64,000 nucleotides of DNA from Kiloniellaceae bacterium (GTDB lineage: Bacteria > Pseudomonadota > Alphaproteobacteria > Kiloniellales > J153): contig JAJFGO010000021.1 in assembly GCA_021776095.1 (NCBI GenBank), forward strand, positions 186,001-250,000. Reading direction: 5' to 3'. The translations under genes were made by a program, and so were the position numbers. Of this stretch, positions 6,905 to 16,181 are shown in pieces (within the stretch, counting starts at the first letter, position 1; the number at the start of each line of letters is the position of its first letter). The notes under the pieces are model-generated. The model was not told where the DNA came from. It was given only the letters and a program-made list of their open reading frames with translations, and made no database searches.

Positions 6905-8035
6905 ATGGCACTCATAAACTACCTCACCAAAATCCAATTCGATTTCGGCGCGCTCGCCCTCTTGCCCGACGAAATGTCGGCCCTGGGCATGGCGCACCCG
7001 CTCGTGGTCACCGACAAAGGCATTGGCGACAGCGGTCTGCTGCAGCGGCTGCTCGACGTCATGCCGGACGCGGCGCAAGCCACGGTGTTCGACGGCACGC
7101 CGGAAAACCCGACCGAGGCGTCTGTGCGCCTGGCCGCCGAGATCTATCGCGAGACCGGCCGCGACAGCGTGATCGCCCTGGGCGGCGGCTCCTCCATGGA
7201 TTTGGGCAAGGCGACCGCTTTGATGGTCAGCCACCCGGAACCCTTCACCCAGTACGCCATGATCGAAGGCGGCGTGGCGCGGATCGAACCCGTGCTGCCG
7301 CCCCTGATCGCGATCCCGACCACGGCGGGCACCGGCAGCGAGGTTGGACGCGGCGCGGTCGTCACCCTAGGGGACGGTCGCAAGCTGTCCTTCGTCAGCC
7401 CGCAGATGATTCCCAGGGTCGCGATCTGCGACCCGGAGCTGACCTTGGGCCTGCCGGCGCGCCTGACCGCGGCGACCGGCATGGACGCCATGACCCACTG
7501 CATCGAAAATTTCCTCTCGCCGGCGATCAACCCGCCGGCCGAGGCGATCGCAATGGACGGCCTGTACCGGGCCACACGCGCCATCGAGCGCGCGGTCGCC
7601 GACGGCGGCCACCGCCAGGCCCGCTGGGAGATGATGATGGCGGCCATGGAAGGCGCCATGTCGTTCCAGAAGGGCCTGGGCGCGGTCCACGCCATGTCCC
7701 ATCCCCTGGGCGCGGTGCAGCAGCCACGCCTGCACCATGGCACCTTGAACGCCGTGATCCTGCCCACGGTGTTGCGCTTCAACGCCGATTATGTCGGCGA
7801 CAAGTACGCCCGACTGCGCAAGGTCATGGGCCTGGCGAAGGACGCCGACCTGGCGGGCGAAATCGAGGCCTTGAACGCGCGCCTCGACCTGCCCAACGGC
7901 CTGCGTGCCATGGGCGTGGAGGAGACCTGGATTCCGGACCTCGCCATCGCCGCCACTAAGGACCACTGCACCGCAACGAACCCCCGCCAGGCGAACGCCG
8001 CCGACTACGAGGACTTGTTCAAGCAGGCGATGTGA
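6905..8035 (+). CDS. Iron-containing (group III) alcohol dehydrogenase
   Basis: A 376-residue cytosolic NAD(P)-dependent dehydrogenase of the Fe-ADH family, normal length. Seen in order: the nucleotide-binding GGGSSMDLGKA (about residues 96-106), TTAGTGSEV (about 139-147), the metal-site region DAMTHCIENFLSP (about 195-207) and the second metal region AMSHPLGAVQQPRLHHG (about 262-278). It would interconvert an alcohol and an aldehyde; the substrate cannot be read from sequence. GAGGA lies just before the ATG and immediately after a 16-bp hairpin. The gene converges on the cupin gene. Confidence 0.9.
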   Translation: MALINYLTKIQFDFGALALLPDEMSALGMAHPLVVTDKGIGDSGLLQRLLDVMPDAAQATVFDGTPENPTEASVRLAAEIYRETGRDSVIALGGGSSMDLGKATALMVSHPEPFTQYAMIEGGVARIEPVLPPLIAIPTTAGTGSEVGRGAVVTLGDGRKLSFVSPQMIPRVAICDPELTLGLPARLTAATGMDAMTHCIENFLSPAINPPAEAIAMDGLYRATRAIERAVADGGHRQARWEMMMAAMEGAMSFQKGLGAVHAMSHPLGAVQQPRLHHGTLNAVILPTVLRFNADYVGDKYARLRKVMGLAKDADLAGEIEALNARLDLPNGLRAMGVEETWIPDLAIAATKDHCTATNPRQANAADYEDLFKQAM

Positions 8036-8056
8036 TGAATTGGCAGCGAACCGACC

Positions 8057-8338
8057 CTACTTTATCTCGACTTCGACGAAGACGAATTCGTAGTCATTGG
8101 CGTTGATCACGTCGTGCTCGACGCCGGCCTGGCGAGTGTAGGAGATGCCGGCATTTAGCTCGGCGAAGGTTTCGACGCCGTCGGGACCGATCAGTTTCAA
8201 TGTGCCGCTGGTCATGGGCACCACCACGTAATCGTATTCGTGCCGGTGAAAGCCGGTCGCGGCGCCGGGCGCGAAGCGCCATTCGGTGACGCGGGCACGT
8301 TCGTTGTCGACTTGCTGGGTGGGGACGGCGGCGGTCAT
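8057..8338 (-). CDS. Small single-domain cupin protein
   Basis: A 93-residue protein with a compact cupin fold. The first cupin motif is visible as GAATGFHRHEYDYVV (about residues 25-39), including H31 and H33 as likely metal ligands. The second is around AGISYTRQAGVEHDVIN (about 63-79), with H75 as a further ligand. No other domain. Such small cupins bind a metal and a small carboxylated or sugar-like ligand; the reaction is unknown. It converges on the alcohol dehydrogenase gene, with 21 bases between the stops, and its start is 23 bases beyond the tRNA-Gly 3' end, so it may be read from the same transcript. Confidence 0.75.
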   Translation of the reverse strand: MTAAVPTQQVDNERARVTEWRFAPGAATGFHRHEYDYVVVPMTSGTLKLIGPDGVETFAELNAGISYTRQAGVEHDVINANDYEFVFVEVEIK

Positions 8339-8361
8339 GGGGCCTCGGGGGTGTCTGGGGT

Positions 8362-8435
8362 TGGAGCGGGCGAAGGGAATCGAACCCTCGTCGTAAGCTT
8401 GGGAAGCTTCTGCTCTGCCATTGAGCTACGCCCGC
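8362..8435 (-). tRNA. tRNA-Gly (anticodon CCC)
   Basis: On the minus strand the acceptor GCGGGCG pairs with CGCCCGC, the discriminator is T and CCA is encoded. The D arm, the anticodon loop TTCCCAA (anticodon CCC) and a T arm with GGTTCGATT are all present; total 74 bases. The anticodon stem has a mismatch at its outer pair, which also occurs in alphaproteobacterial glycine tRNAs as I recall them. A near-ideal sigma-70 promoter lies upstream. Confidence 0.95.
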
Positions 8436-8467
8436 ATTTGGGCCGGCACGAACCGGCCGATGGCGGA

Positions 8468-8496
8468 TTTATAGGCTGGGCGCCGGTCCCGTTCAA
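8468..8496 (-). promoter_or_regulatory. Promoter of tRNA-Gly
   Basis: On the minus strand TTGAAC (8496-8491), a 17-base spacer and TATAAA (8473-8468) give a strong housekeeping promoter; transcription would begin near 8461, about 25 bases before the tRNA. The short leader contains a 6-bp hairpin (8441-8446 with 8453-8458). Confidence 0.7.
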
Positions 8497-8625
8497 GCAG
8501 CCGAAGGGCGATCACCTCTACGCGAGGCCGACCTTGCGCCCTTGCCGAACACGGCTGACAGGACCATCTGCGCCCTGTAATCTGCCGGCCGCCAAGAAAA
8601 GTTCCCGGGGAGGGACCGATCCGCC

Positions 8626-9834
8626 ATGCGTATATCGCGTACGATTGCTTTGCTTTGCCTTCTGCTCGGATTCAGCAGCACGCCCGCCTCGGCCCAAACA
8701 CTGGATTGGGCTGCGGTCGCCGCCAAGGCGAAGGGTCAGACCGTCTATTGGAATGCCTGGGGCGGCGACGAGCGGATCAACGCCTACATCGCCTGGACCG
8801 GTGAGCGGATCGCGGCGGATTACGGGGTCACCCTGCGTCACGTGAAGCTGTCCGACACGGCGGAAGCGGTCTCGCGGGTCCTGGCCGAAAAGGCCGCCGG
8901 GCGCCATGACGACGGCTCCATCGATCTGATCTGGATTAACGGCGAGAACTTCGCGGCCATGAAGCGCGGCGGGCTGCTGTTCGGCCCCTTCGCCGAGGAT
9001 CTGCCCAATTTCAAGCAGGTCGATGTGGCCGGCAAGCCGACCACACGGATCGACTTCACGGTGCCGGTCGAGGGCTTGGAGGCACCCTGGGGCATGGCCA
9101 AGATCAATTTCGTCTACGACAGCGCCCGGGTTTCGGCCACGCCGGGCTCGATCCCGGCGTTCCTGGACTGGGCCAAGGCAAGCCCCGGCCGCTTTACCTA
9201 CCCGACACCGCCCGATTTCATCGGCTCGACCTTCCTCAAACAGGTCCTGATCGAGCTCACGCCCGATCCAGTGGCCCTGCAGCGCCCGGCGCCGGAAGGC
9301 TCGGCTTTCGACACGGCGACGGCCCCGCTCTGGCGTTATCTCGAGGCCCTGCACCCGAACCTCTGGCGCGGCGGTAAAATCTTTCCGGCCAGCGGTACGG
9401 CGCAAATGCAGATGCTCGACGATGGCGAAGTCGACATCGCGATCTCGTTCTATCCCTCCGATGCCGCCTCCCTGGCGGTCAATGGCCGCCTGCCCGAGAG
9501 CGCGCGGATTTTCGTGCTCGACGGCGGCACCATCGGCAACACCCATTTCGTGGCCATCCCCTACAACGCGCGGGCCAAAGAAGGCGCCATGGTGCTGGCC
9601 AACTTCCTGATGAGCCCGGAAGCCCAGGCGCGCAAGCAGGACACCGAGGTCTGGGGCGACCAGACCGTGCTCGACGTCGCCGGACTCTCGGCGGCGGATA
9701 AGAGATTGTTCGACGATCTGCCGGCGCACCCGGCGCTTCTGCCGCCCGAGGCCCTGGGGCCGACGCTCTTGGAGCCGCATCCGAGTTGGATGACCCGGAT
9801 CGAGGCCGAATGGCAGCGGCGATTCGGCAGCTAA
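8626..9834 (+). CDS. ynjB: ABC transporter substrate-binding protein, YnjB family
   Basis: A 402-residue periplasmic binding protein with a Sec signal peptide (cleavage after ASA, residue 23). The mature start carries YWNAWGGDERINAY (41-54), followed by DLIWINGENF and VEGLEAPWG, patterns of the YnjB/COG4134 group, distant relatives of thiamine- and iron-binding proteins. It delivers an unidentified ligand to the permease and ATPase encoded next. Its last 25 bases overlap the permease start at 9810, so the operon is tightly packed. GGGAGGGA lies upstream of the ATG. No TPP riboswitch was seen in the leader, which argues against a simple thiamine call. Confidence 0.85.
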   Translation: MRISRTIALLCLLLGFSSTPASAQTLDWAAVAAKAKGQTVYWNAWGGDERINAYIAWTGERIAADYGVTLRHVKLSDTAEAVSRVLAEKAAGRHDDGSIDLIWINGENFAAMKRGGLLFGPFAEDLPNFKQVDVAGKPTTRIDFTVPVEGLEAPWGMAKINFVYDSARVSATPGSIPAFLDWAKASPGRFTYPTPPDFIGSTFLKQVLIELTPDPVALQRPAPEGSAFDTATAPLWRYLEALHPNLWRGGKIFPASGTAQMQMLDDGEVDIAISFYPSDAASLAVNGRLPESARIFVLDGGTIGNTHFVAIPYNARAKEGAMVLANFLMSPEAQARKQDTEVWGDQTVLDVAGLSAADKRLFDDLPAHPALLPPEALGPTLLEPHPSWMTRIEAEWQRRFGS

Positions 9835-11555
9835 GCGACGGTACCGTGCAGGCCACCTGGCGCGACGCGGGCTTGTTGCGCCACGCGCCGAGCTTAACCC
9901 TGGCGCTGTTTCTGGTGCCGATCGGTGCGGGCCTCATCGGAACCTGGTTGCCGGCCTTCGGCTATTTGCCGGCCCTGGGCGGCACAGCCCTCAGCTTCGA
10001 GTCCTGGCGCGCCTTGCTCGACCATCCGAGCCTGCCCGGGGCCCTGCGCGTCACCCTGATCAGCGGCGTTCTGGCCAGCGCCGCATCCCTGGCCCTGGTC
10101 ATCGGCTTCGTCGCCGCCTGCCACGACACCCGGTTTTACGACCGCCTGCGCCGTGCCTTGGCGCCGGTGCTGGCGGTCCCCCATGTGGCGATCGCAATCG
10201 GCCTGGCCTTCCTGATCGCGCCGAGCGGTTGGCTGGCGCGTCTCATTTCGCCCTGGGCAACCGGCTGGACCACACCACCCGACGTGGCGGTGATCAACGA
10301 TCCTAACGGTCTGGCCCTGGCCTTCGGCCTGATCGTCAAGGAGGTTCCCTACCTGCTCCTGATGACCATGGCGGCGCTCGGCCAGGCCCAAGCGCGCGAG
10401 CGCATGGCGGTGGCCAGCTCGCTCGGCTACGGGCCGGTGGTCGGTTGGCTCAAGACCGTGTTGCCGGCGGTCTACGCCCAGATCCGCCTGCCGGTCTACG
10501 CAGTCGTCGCCTATTCCCTGTCGGTGGTCGACATGGCCTTGGTGCTGGGACCGGCAGCGCCCCCGCCGTTGGCGGTTCTGGTGCTGCGCTGGTTCAACGA
10601 TCCAGACCTGGCCATGCGCTTTCAGGCCGCCGCCGGGGCCTTGCTGCAGCTTTGCCTGGTGATTCTGGTCATTGCCTTATGGAACCTTCTGGAACGGGTG
10701 GTCATGCGCCTCGGCCGGCGCTGGATCGCCACGGGATCGCGCGGCGGCGGCGGCGGCCTGGCCAAACTCATCGCAGGCGGCGCCATGTGTCTGGTCTACG
10801 GCGCGGCGGGCCTGGGCGTGGCGGTTCTGGCCCTCTGGTCGCTGGCCGGGCGCTGGCGCTACCCCGCGGCGCTGCCGGCCGATTTCACCATCGAGACCTG
10901 GACCCGGCACGCTCAGGGGCTGCTTTGGGCGACCGGGACCACCCTAGGGGTCGGGATCGCGGCGGCGGGCGTGGCGATCGCCCTAGGGCTGGCGTGCCTG
11001 GAAAACGAGCAGCGCCACGGCCTGCGAACCACAAGCCGGGCCCTGTGGCTGCTCTACACGCCCCTTTTGGTGCCTCAAGTCGCCTTTCTGTTCGGTTTTC
11101 AAGTGGTCGCCGCACGGGCCGGCATCGACGGCACCTGGATTACCCTGGTCTGGAGTCATGTGCTCTTCGTGCTGCCCTATGTTTTTTTGTCCCTGGCCGA
11201 TCCCTATCGAGCGTTGGATCAGCGCTATGCCCGTGCCGCCCTGTGCCTGGGCGCCGGTCCCGGCCGGGTGTTCTGGCGGGTCAAGATGCCCATGCTGTTG
11301 CGCCCGGTAGCGATCGCCTTCGCCGTCGGCTTTGCGGTCAGCGTGGCGCAGTACCTGCCGACCCTCTTCGCCGGCGCCGGACGATTCGTCACCTTGACCA
11401 CCGAGGCGGTCGCCCTGAGCGGCGGTGGAGACCGCCGGGTCGTGGGGGTCCACGCCTTTCTTCAGGCCGCCCTGCCTCTGGTCGCCTTTGCGATCGCCTT
11501 TGCCGCGCCGGCCTGGGTCTACCGCCACCGCCTGGCCCTGCGGAGGGCGGCATGA
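9810..11555 (+). CDS. ynjC: ABC transporter permease, fused double BPD domains (YnjC family)
   Basis: A 581-residue inner-membrane protein with about twelve hydrophobic segments, formed by two fused binding-protein-dependent permease domains. The EAA-like cytoplasmic loops are visible as ARERMAVASSLGYGP in the first half and DQRYARAALCLGAGP in the second. The ATG at 9810 lies inside the 3' end of the upstream gene, and the stop overlaps the ATPase start (ATGA at 11552-11555), so all three genes are coupled. It forms the channel of an importer for an unknown small ligand. Confidence 0.85.
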   Translation: MAAAIRQLSDGTVQATWRDAGLLRHAPSLTLALFLVPIGAGLIGTWLPAFGYLPALGGTALSFESWRALLDHPSLPGALRVTLISGVLASAASLALVIGFVAACHDTRFYDRLRRALAPVLAVPHVAIAIGLAFLIAPSGWLARLISPWATGWTTPPDVAVINDPNGLALAFGLIVKEVPYLLLMTMAALGQAQARERMAVASSLGYGPVVGWLKTVLPAVYAQIRLPVYAVVAYSLSVVDMALVLGPAAPPPLAVLVLRWFNDPDLAMRFQAAAGALLQLCLVILVIALWNLLERVVMRLGRRWIATGSRGGGGGLAKLIAGGAMCLVYGAAGLGVAVLALWSLAGRWRYPAALPADFTIETWTRHAQGLLWATGTTLGVGIAAAGVAIALGLACLENEQRHGLRTTSRALWLLYTPLLVPQVAFLFGFQVVAARAGIDGTWITLVWSHVLFVLPYVFLSLADPYRALDQRYARAALCLGAGPGRVFWRVKMPMLLRPVAIAFAVGFAVSVAQYLPTLFAGAGRFVTLTTEAVALSGGGDRRVVGVHAFLQAALPLVAFAIAFAAPAWVYRHRLALRRAA

Positions 11556-12259
11556 GTGTGGCGCTGGAACTGCGCGGCGTCGAACTCTCGCTCGGGCACC
11601 GCCGCCTGATCGGCCCCCTCGACCTGACGGTGCCACCGGGCGAGGTGGTGACCCTGATGGGACCGAGCGGCTGCGGCAAATCGAGCCTTTTGGGATTTCT
11701 CTGCGGCACCCTGGACCCGGCGTTCACGGGCGCCGGACAGGTCATGCTGGGCGAAGACGAGATATCCACCCTGCCACCCGAGCGCCGGCGCGTCGGCATC
11801 CTGTTCCAGGACGATCTTCTGTTTCCCCACCTATCCGTGGCGGAAAACCTGGCCTTCGGCCTGCCGCCGGAGGTGCGCGGCCAAGCTGCCCGGCGGACCC
11901 GCATCCTGACGGCCCTGGCGGACGCCGACCTGGACGGCTTCGCCGACCGGGACCCGGCCACCCTTTCGGGCGGGCAGCGGGCCCGCATCGCCTTGCTGCG
12001 CACCTTGTTGGCGGCGCCGCGCGCCTTGCTGCTGGACGAGCCCTTTTCCAAGCTGGACGCCGGCCTACGCGACCGGGTGCGGCGCTTCGTCTTCGCGCAC
12101 GCCCGGAGCAACGCCCTGCCCAGCCTGCTGGTCACCCACGACCCGGCCGACGCCGAGGCCGCGGGCGGCCCGGTCTTCGAGATCGGCCCGGTTACGCCGC
12201 TGACCGTGGTGCGCGGCGCGGACAGCCCGATTGTCCGGCCGCTCCCGGCGAAGCGCTAG
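11552..12259 (+). CDS. ynjD: ABC transporter ATP-binding protein (YnjD family)
   Basis: A 235-residue ATPase with all nucleotide-binding motifs: Walker A GPSGCGKSS (37-45), Q-loop Gln86, signature LSGGQ (138-142), Walker B LLLDEP (159-164) and the switch His in THDPADAEA near 191. It powers the fused permease encoded upstream. The ATG overlaps the permease stop by four bases. Only the first half of the ATPase family's usual C-terminal extension is present, which fits the short YnjD-type subunits. Confidence 0.9.
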   Translation: MSVALELRGVELSLGHRRLIGPLDLTVPPGEVVTLMGPSGCGKSSLLGFLCGTLDPAFTGAGQVMLGEDEISTLPPERRRVGILFQDDLLFPHLSVAENLAFGLPPEVRGQAARRTRILTALADADLDGFADRDPATLSGGQRARIALLRTLLAAPRALLLDEPFSKLDAGLRDRVRRFVFAHARSNALPSLLVTHDPADAEAAGGPVFEIGPVTPLTVVRGADSPIVRPLPAKR

Positions 12260-12349
12260 CTTGGACAAGCCCCTCGGCACGGCGTAAAATGGCGCCGTTC
12301 GCGTGCCAGTCCGGGCGCGGCGGCCCAATGGGCAGGAGTCGAAGAAGCC

Positions 12350-12742
12350 ATGTATCACGAAACAACCGAATCGATCAGCGTCACCGTAAAACCGCTTTAT
12401 CTGGAAGATCAGTCCTCGCCGACCGAGGACCATTACGTCTGGGCCTACCAGGTGCTGATCGAGAACACCGGCGCGACAACCGTGCAGTTGCTCAATCGGT
12501 ATTGGCGGATCACCGATTCCATGGGCCGCCATCAAGAGGTGCGCGACGCCGGCGTGGTCGGAGAGCAGCCCACCCTGGCGCCGGGCGAGAGCTTTGAGTA
12601 CACCAGTGGCACGCCCTTGACGACGCCGTCCGGAATCATGGTCGGCACATACGAGATGGAAAGCGCCGATGGCCGGCGCTTCGATGTCGCGATCCCGGCT
12701 TTCTCACTGGACAGCCCCCACCAACCGATCCAATTAAACTGA
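12350..12742 (+). CDS. apaG: ApaG (Co2+/Mg2+ efflux-associated protein)
   Basis: A 130-residue single-domain protein with the ApaG immunoglobulin-like fold. Diagnostic are an N-terminal [16 protein letters not shown], the core [21 protein letters not shown] (47-57), and the [18 protein letters not shown] turn ending in MVGTYEM. Length is normal. ApaG proteins affect divalent-cation tolerance in enterobacteria and their biochemical role is unsettled. A purine-rich AGGAG lies ahead of the ATG. It lies between the YnjBCD operon and folE. Confidence 0.93.
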   Translation: MYHETTESISVTVKPLYLEDQSSPTEDHYVWAYQVLIENTGATTVQLLNRYWRITDSMGRHQEVRDAGVVGEQPTLAPGESFEYTSGTPLTTPSGIMVGTYEMESADGRRFDVAIPAFSLDSPHQPIQLN

Positions 12743-12833
12743 GGGGACCGGACAACCGGTACCTAGCCCCGTCCGGCCGCTCGCCCGCGCGCCGCCCAGA
12801 CCGATTGGATACAACGTGGAAGGTGGCAAGACC

Positions 12834-13487
12834 GTGACGCAAACCAAAAAGACGCCGCAGGACATTAAGGCCGCCACCGGCGTGGCCGCGACCGCACGCC
12901 CGAGCCGCGAATCCGCCATGGACGCGGTCAGAACCCTGTTGCTCTGGGCCGGCGACGACCCGGACCGCGAGGGCCTGCGCGGCACGCCGGACCGGGTCGT
13001 GCGCGCCTACGCGCAGTATTTCGGCGGTTACGAAATCGATCCGCAACAAGTCCTGGAACGCACCTTCGAGGAAGTCGAGGGTTACGACGAGATCGTCTTG
13101 CTGCGCGACATTCGTTTCGAATCCCATTGCGAACACCACGTCATGCCGATCATCGGCAGGGCGCACGTCGCCTATCTGCCGAGTAACCGGGTGGTCGGCA
13201 TCAGCAAGCTGGCACGGGTCGTCGATGCCTATGCCCGCCGTCTGCAAATCCAAGAAAAGATGACCGCGCAGATCGCCAACACCATAGCCGAGGTCTTGCA
13301 GCCACATGGCGTCGCGGTGATCATCGAAGCATCCCATCAATGCATGACCACGCGCGGCGTGCACAAACCGGGATCGACCATGATCACCAGCCGCATGTTG
13401 GGCCGCTTCCGAAGCGACCCGCGCTCGCGCCGGGAAGTTCTGTCCTTGATCGGAAACGCCGGGCCGGGACCACATGACTACGTTTAA
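12834..13487 (+). CDS. folE: GTP cyclohydrolase I
   Basis: Catalyses GTP to 7,8-dihydroneopterin triphosphate, the first step of tetrahydrofolate synthesis, in the cytoplasm as a decamer. With the GTG start at 12834 (GGAAGG about 10 bases upstream; an upstream in-frame GTG at 12816 is less likely) the protein has 217 residues. Zinc ligands are C99 and H102 in ESHCEHH and C170 in [15 protein letters not shown] (122-128) forms part of the active site. Its product feeds the folate pool used by the DmdA-like and MetF-like enzymes in this window. Confidence 0.95.
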   Translation: MTQTKKTPQDIKAATGVAATARPSRESAMDAVRTLLLWAGDDPDREGLRGTPDRVVRAYAQYFGGYEIDPQQVLERTFEEVEGYDEIVLLRDIRFESHCEHHVMPIIGRAHVAYLPSNRVVGISKLARVVDAYARRLQIQEKMTAQIANTIAEVLQPHGVAVIIEASHQCMTTRGVHKPGSTMITSRMLGRFRSDPRSRREVLSLIGNAGPGPHDYV

Positions 13488-13538
13488 ACGGCGCCGGCGA
13501 GTTTGCCGGTCGGGGCTCAATCGAATGTCCGCGCAAAA

Positions 13539-14984
13539 ATGATCGAGTTCCGACCCGTCGTCTTCATTCTGGGCATCCTGCTGTCGATCCTCGCGGTCGC
13601 CATGATTATTCCCGCCGTGGTCGACGCCATGATCGGGCACCCAGATTGGCAGGTCTTCACGGCGGCGGCGGGGACGACACTCTTCATCGGTGTTTCGATG
13701 ATCCTCACCGCGCGCACGGGCTGGGTCGGCTTTTCCCTGCGCGAGGCTTTTATCCTGACCAATCTGGCCTGGCTGGTGATCGCGATTTTCGGCTCCCTGC
13801 CCTTCGCGTATTCGGAACTGGGCCTCACCATCACCGACGCATTTTTCGAGTCCATGTCGGGCATCACAACGACCGGCGCGACGGTTATCGTCGGCCTCGA
13901 TAACGCGCCGCCGGGCATCTTGTTGTGGCGCGCCATTTTGCAGTGGCTGGGCGGTATCGGCATCATCGTCATGGCCATTTCGATCCTGCCGATCCTGCAG
14001 GTCGGCGGCATGCAGCTCTTCCGGGTCGAGGCCTTCGATACCGATAAGGTGCTGCCGCGCGCGGCGCAGATCGCCGGCGGTATCGCCATTGTCTACCTGG
14101 TCCTAACCATGATGGCCGCGATTATTCTTTGGGCGCTCGGCATGACCGGTTTCGAGGCTGTCGCGCACGCCATGACCTCGATCGCGACCGGCGGTTTTTC
14201 GACCTCGGACAATTCGCTCGCGCATTTCAACAGCGCGGCGATCGACTATTCGATTTCATTGTTCATGGTTCTGGGCAGCCTGCCGTTCGTTTTGTATCTG
14301 CGTCTGGTGCGCGGCAAGCCGGGGTTTTTTATGCGCGACAGTCAGGTCCGCTGGATGCTGATGATCATGGCGGCTGGGATTTTGGCGGTCGCCGCCTGGC
14401 TTTATTTTTCAGACCGCTTGCAGGCCGCCGACTCGCTTCGCTACGCCACCTTCAACGTGATCTCGATCATGACCGGCACAGGTTATGCGACCGCCAATTT
14501 CAGCGCCTGGGGCGGCTTCGTGATGGCGGTCATGTTCACGCTCATGTTCGTCGGTGGCTGCGCCGGATCGACCACCTGCGGCATCAAAATTTTCCGCTTC
14601 CAGGTTCTCGCCGCGACCGCCTTGGCCCAGATGAAACGCTTGCTGCAACCGCACGGGGTGTTTTTTCCCTACTACAACAAGCGGCCGATTCCCGAATCCG
14701 TCTCGGCCTCGGTCATGGCCTTCTTCTTTCTGTTCATCGGCAGCTTCGGCACCCTGGCCATGGGCCTGGGCATGTTTGGTTTGGATTTCGTAACCGCCGT
14801 CTCGGGCGCGGCCTCGGCGATCGCCAATGTTGGGCCGGGATTGGGCGATATCATCGGCCCGTCCGGCACCTACACAACCCTGCCGGACGGGGCGAAGTGG
14901 TTGCTGTCAGCCGGCATGCTGCTCGGCCGGCTAGAGCTTTTCACGATCCTGGTGCTCTTCATGCCCATGTTCTGGCGCGGCTGA
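13539..14984 (+). CDS. trkH: TrkH-type potassium uptake channel subunit
   Basis: 481 residues from ATG 13539 (an in-frame TTG at 13503 is weaker), with about ten or more membrane segments and the four P-loop/filter repeats of the Trk/Ktr superfamily. Recognisable filters include SGITTTGATV (first), TSIATGGFST (second), SIMTGTGYAT (third) and ASAIANVGPG (fourth). The selectivity glycine is present in each. It imports K+ together with a TrkA-type cytosolic regulator, which is not in this window. No strong ribosome binding site is visible before the start. It runs in the same direction as argE, 27 bases apart. Confidence 0.92.
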   Translation: MIEFRPVVFILGILLSILAVAMIIPAVVDAMIGHPDWQVFTAAAGTTLFIGVSMILTARTGWVGFSLREAFILTNLAWLVIAIFGSLPFAYSELGLTITDAFFESMSGITTTGATVIVGLDNAPPGILLWRAILQWLGGIGIIVMAISILPILQVGGMQLFRVEAFDTDKVLPRAAQIAGGIAIVYLVLTMMAAIILWALGMTGFEAVAHAMTSIATGGFSTSDNSLAHFNSAAIDYSISLFMVLGSLPFVLYLRLVRGKPGFFMRDSQVRWMLMIMAAGILAVAAWLYFSDRLQAADSLRYATFNVISIMTGTGYATANFSAWGGFVMAVMFTLMFVGGCAGSTTCGIKIFRFQVLAATALAQMKRLLQPHGVFFPYYNKRPIPESVSASVMAFFFLFIGSFGTLAMGLGMFGLDFVTAVSGAASAIANVGPGLGDIIGPSGTYTTLPDGAKWLLSAGMLLGRLELFTILVLFMPMFWRG

Positions 14985-15011
14985 GGCGACCCGGCGACGG
15001 CAGGAACCGAG

Positions 15012-16181
15012 ATGACCGGCACACGCTACAGCCCCGAGGACATGATCGCGCGCCTGGTCGCCTTCGACACTACGTCGTCGCGCTCGAACCTGCCCTTGAT
15101 CGATTTCGTGGAGGACTATCTGCACGGCCACGGTGTGATCTGCCGGCGCACCGGCGACGACCAGGGCACCAAGGCGAACCTGTTGGCCAGCCTAGGCCCA
15201 CCCGGGCCCGGGGGTATCGTCCTATCGGGCCATACCGACGTGGTGCCCGTGGCCGGCCAGGCCTGGGACAGCGACCCGTTTCAGGTGGTCGAGCGCGACG
15301 GCCGGCTTTACGGCCGCGGCACGGCGGACATGAAGAGCTTTCTGGCGATCGCCTTGGCCCTGGTCCCGGAGTTCCTGGCCGCCGGCCTGCGCCGGCCGCT
15401 GCACCTGGCGCTGAGCTATGACGAGGAAGTCGGGTGTTTCGGCGCGCCGCGCATGATCGCCGATTTGAAGGCCGCGCTGCCGGCGCCGGCCATGGTCATC
15501 GTCGGCGAGCCGACCTCCATGGAGATCGCGACCGCCCATAAGGGCTGCTATGTCTACCGCACCCGGATCACCGGCAAGGAAGCTCACTCCGCGCAGCCGC
15601 ATTTGGGCGGCAACGCGGTCTTGGCGGCCGCCGAGATGATTCATTTCATCGCCGGCCTGGCCGAGGAAGCACGCACCCAAGCCCCGGCCGACAGTCTCTT
15701 CGTACCGCCCTACACCACCTTCAACGTCGGCCATATCGAAGGCGGCACGGCGCACAACATCATCCCGCGCGATTGCGCCTTCGTCTGGCAAATCCGCCCC
15801 CTGCCCGGCGAGGACACGGCCGGCGCGCTCGTCCGCCTGGAGGCCTTCACCCAGGACCGGGTGCTGCCCAAGCTGCGTGAATTCGCCCCCCAGGCCACAA
15901 TCTCAACGGAAACCTTGGCCGGCGTGCCGGCGCTGGCCCCGGAGACCGACGGCGCGGCGGAGGCCCTGGTGCGTCACCTGAGCGGTGCCAACACCTCCGC
16001 CATTCTGTCCTTCGCCAGCGAAGGCGGGCAGTTCCAGGAAGCCGGGTTTTCAACCGTGGTCTGCGGGCCCGGCTCGATCGATCAGGCGCACCAGCCGAAC
16101 GAGTTCATCGCCCGGGACCAGGTTGAGGCCGGCGTCGCCTTCCTTCGGCGCCTGGGCCGCTGGGCCGCCGAAGAGGCCTAA
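15012..16181 (+). CDS. argE: Acetylornithine deacetylase
   Basis: An M20-family metallohydrolase of 389 residues that removes acetyl from N-acetylornithine to give ornithine. Visible are SGHTDVVP with H74 and D76, GRGTADMKSF with bridging D106, and the catalytic DEEVG with E138-E139. AHSAQPHLGGNA marks the dimerisation/active-site His region. AGGAA precedes the ATG. Its stop overlaps that of the convergent murI by four bases (16178-16181). Ornithine would go to ArgF, encoded in the facing operon with argD. Confidence 0.92.
   Translation: MTGTRYSPEDMIARLVAFDTTSSRSNLPLIDFVEDYLHGHGVICRRTGDDQGTKANLLASLGPPGPGGIVLSGHTDVVPVAGQAWDSDPFQVVERDGRLYGRGTADMKSFLAIALALVPEFLAAGLRRPLHLALSYDEEVGCFGAPRMIADLKAALPAPAMVIVGEPTSMEIATAHKGCYVYRTRITGKEAHSAQPHLGGNAVLAAAEMIHFIAGLAEEARTQAPADSLFVPPYTTFNVGHIEGGTAHNIIPRDCAFVWQIRPLPGEDTAGALVRLEAFTQDRVLPKLREFAPQATISTETLAGVPALAPETDGAAEALVRHLSGANTSAILSFASEGGQFQEAGFSTVVCGPGSIDQAHQPNEFIARDQVEAGVAFLRRLGRWAAEEA

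Noticed and set aside
8521-8625. TPP riboswitch upstream of the YnjBCD operon
   Set aside because: The conserved CTGAGA and ACCCTTTGAACCTGAT elements are absent.
8518-9780. Long minus-strand open frame opposite ynjB
   Set aside because: The plus-strand YnjB protein has a signal peptide and clear family motifs; the opposite reading is an Arg/Gly/Asp-rich shadow.
10445-11551. 5' extension of the ynjD frame into ynjC
   Set aside because: Only the part from ATG 11552 has ABC ATPase sequence; the upstream part is an out-of-frame shadow of the permease.
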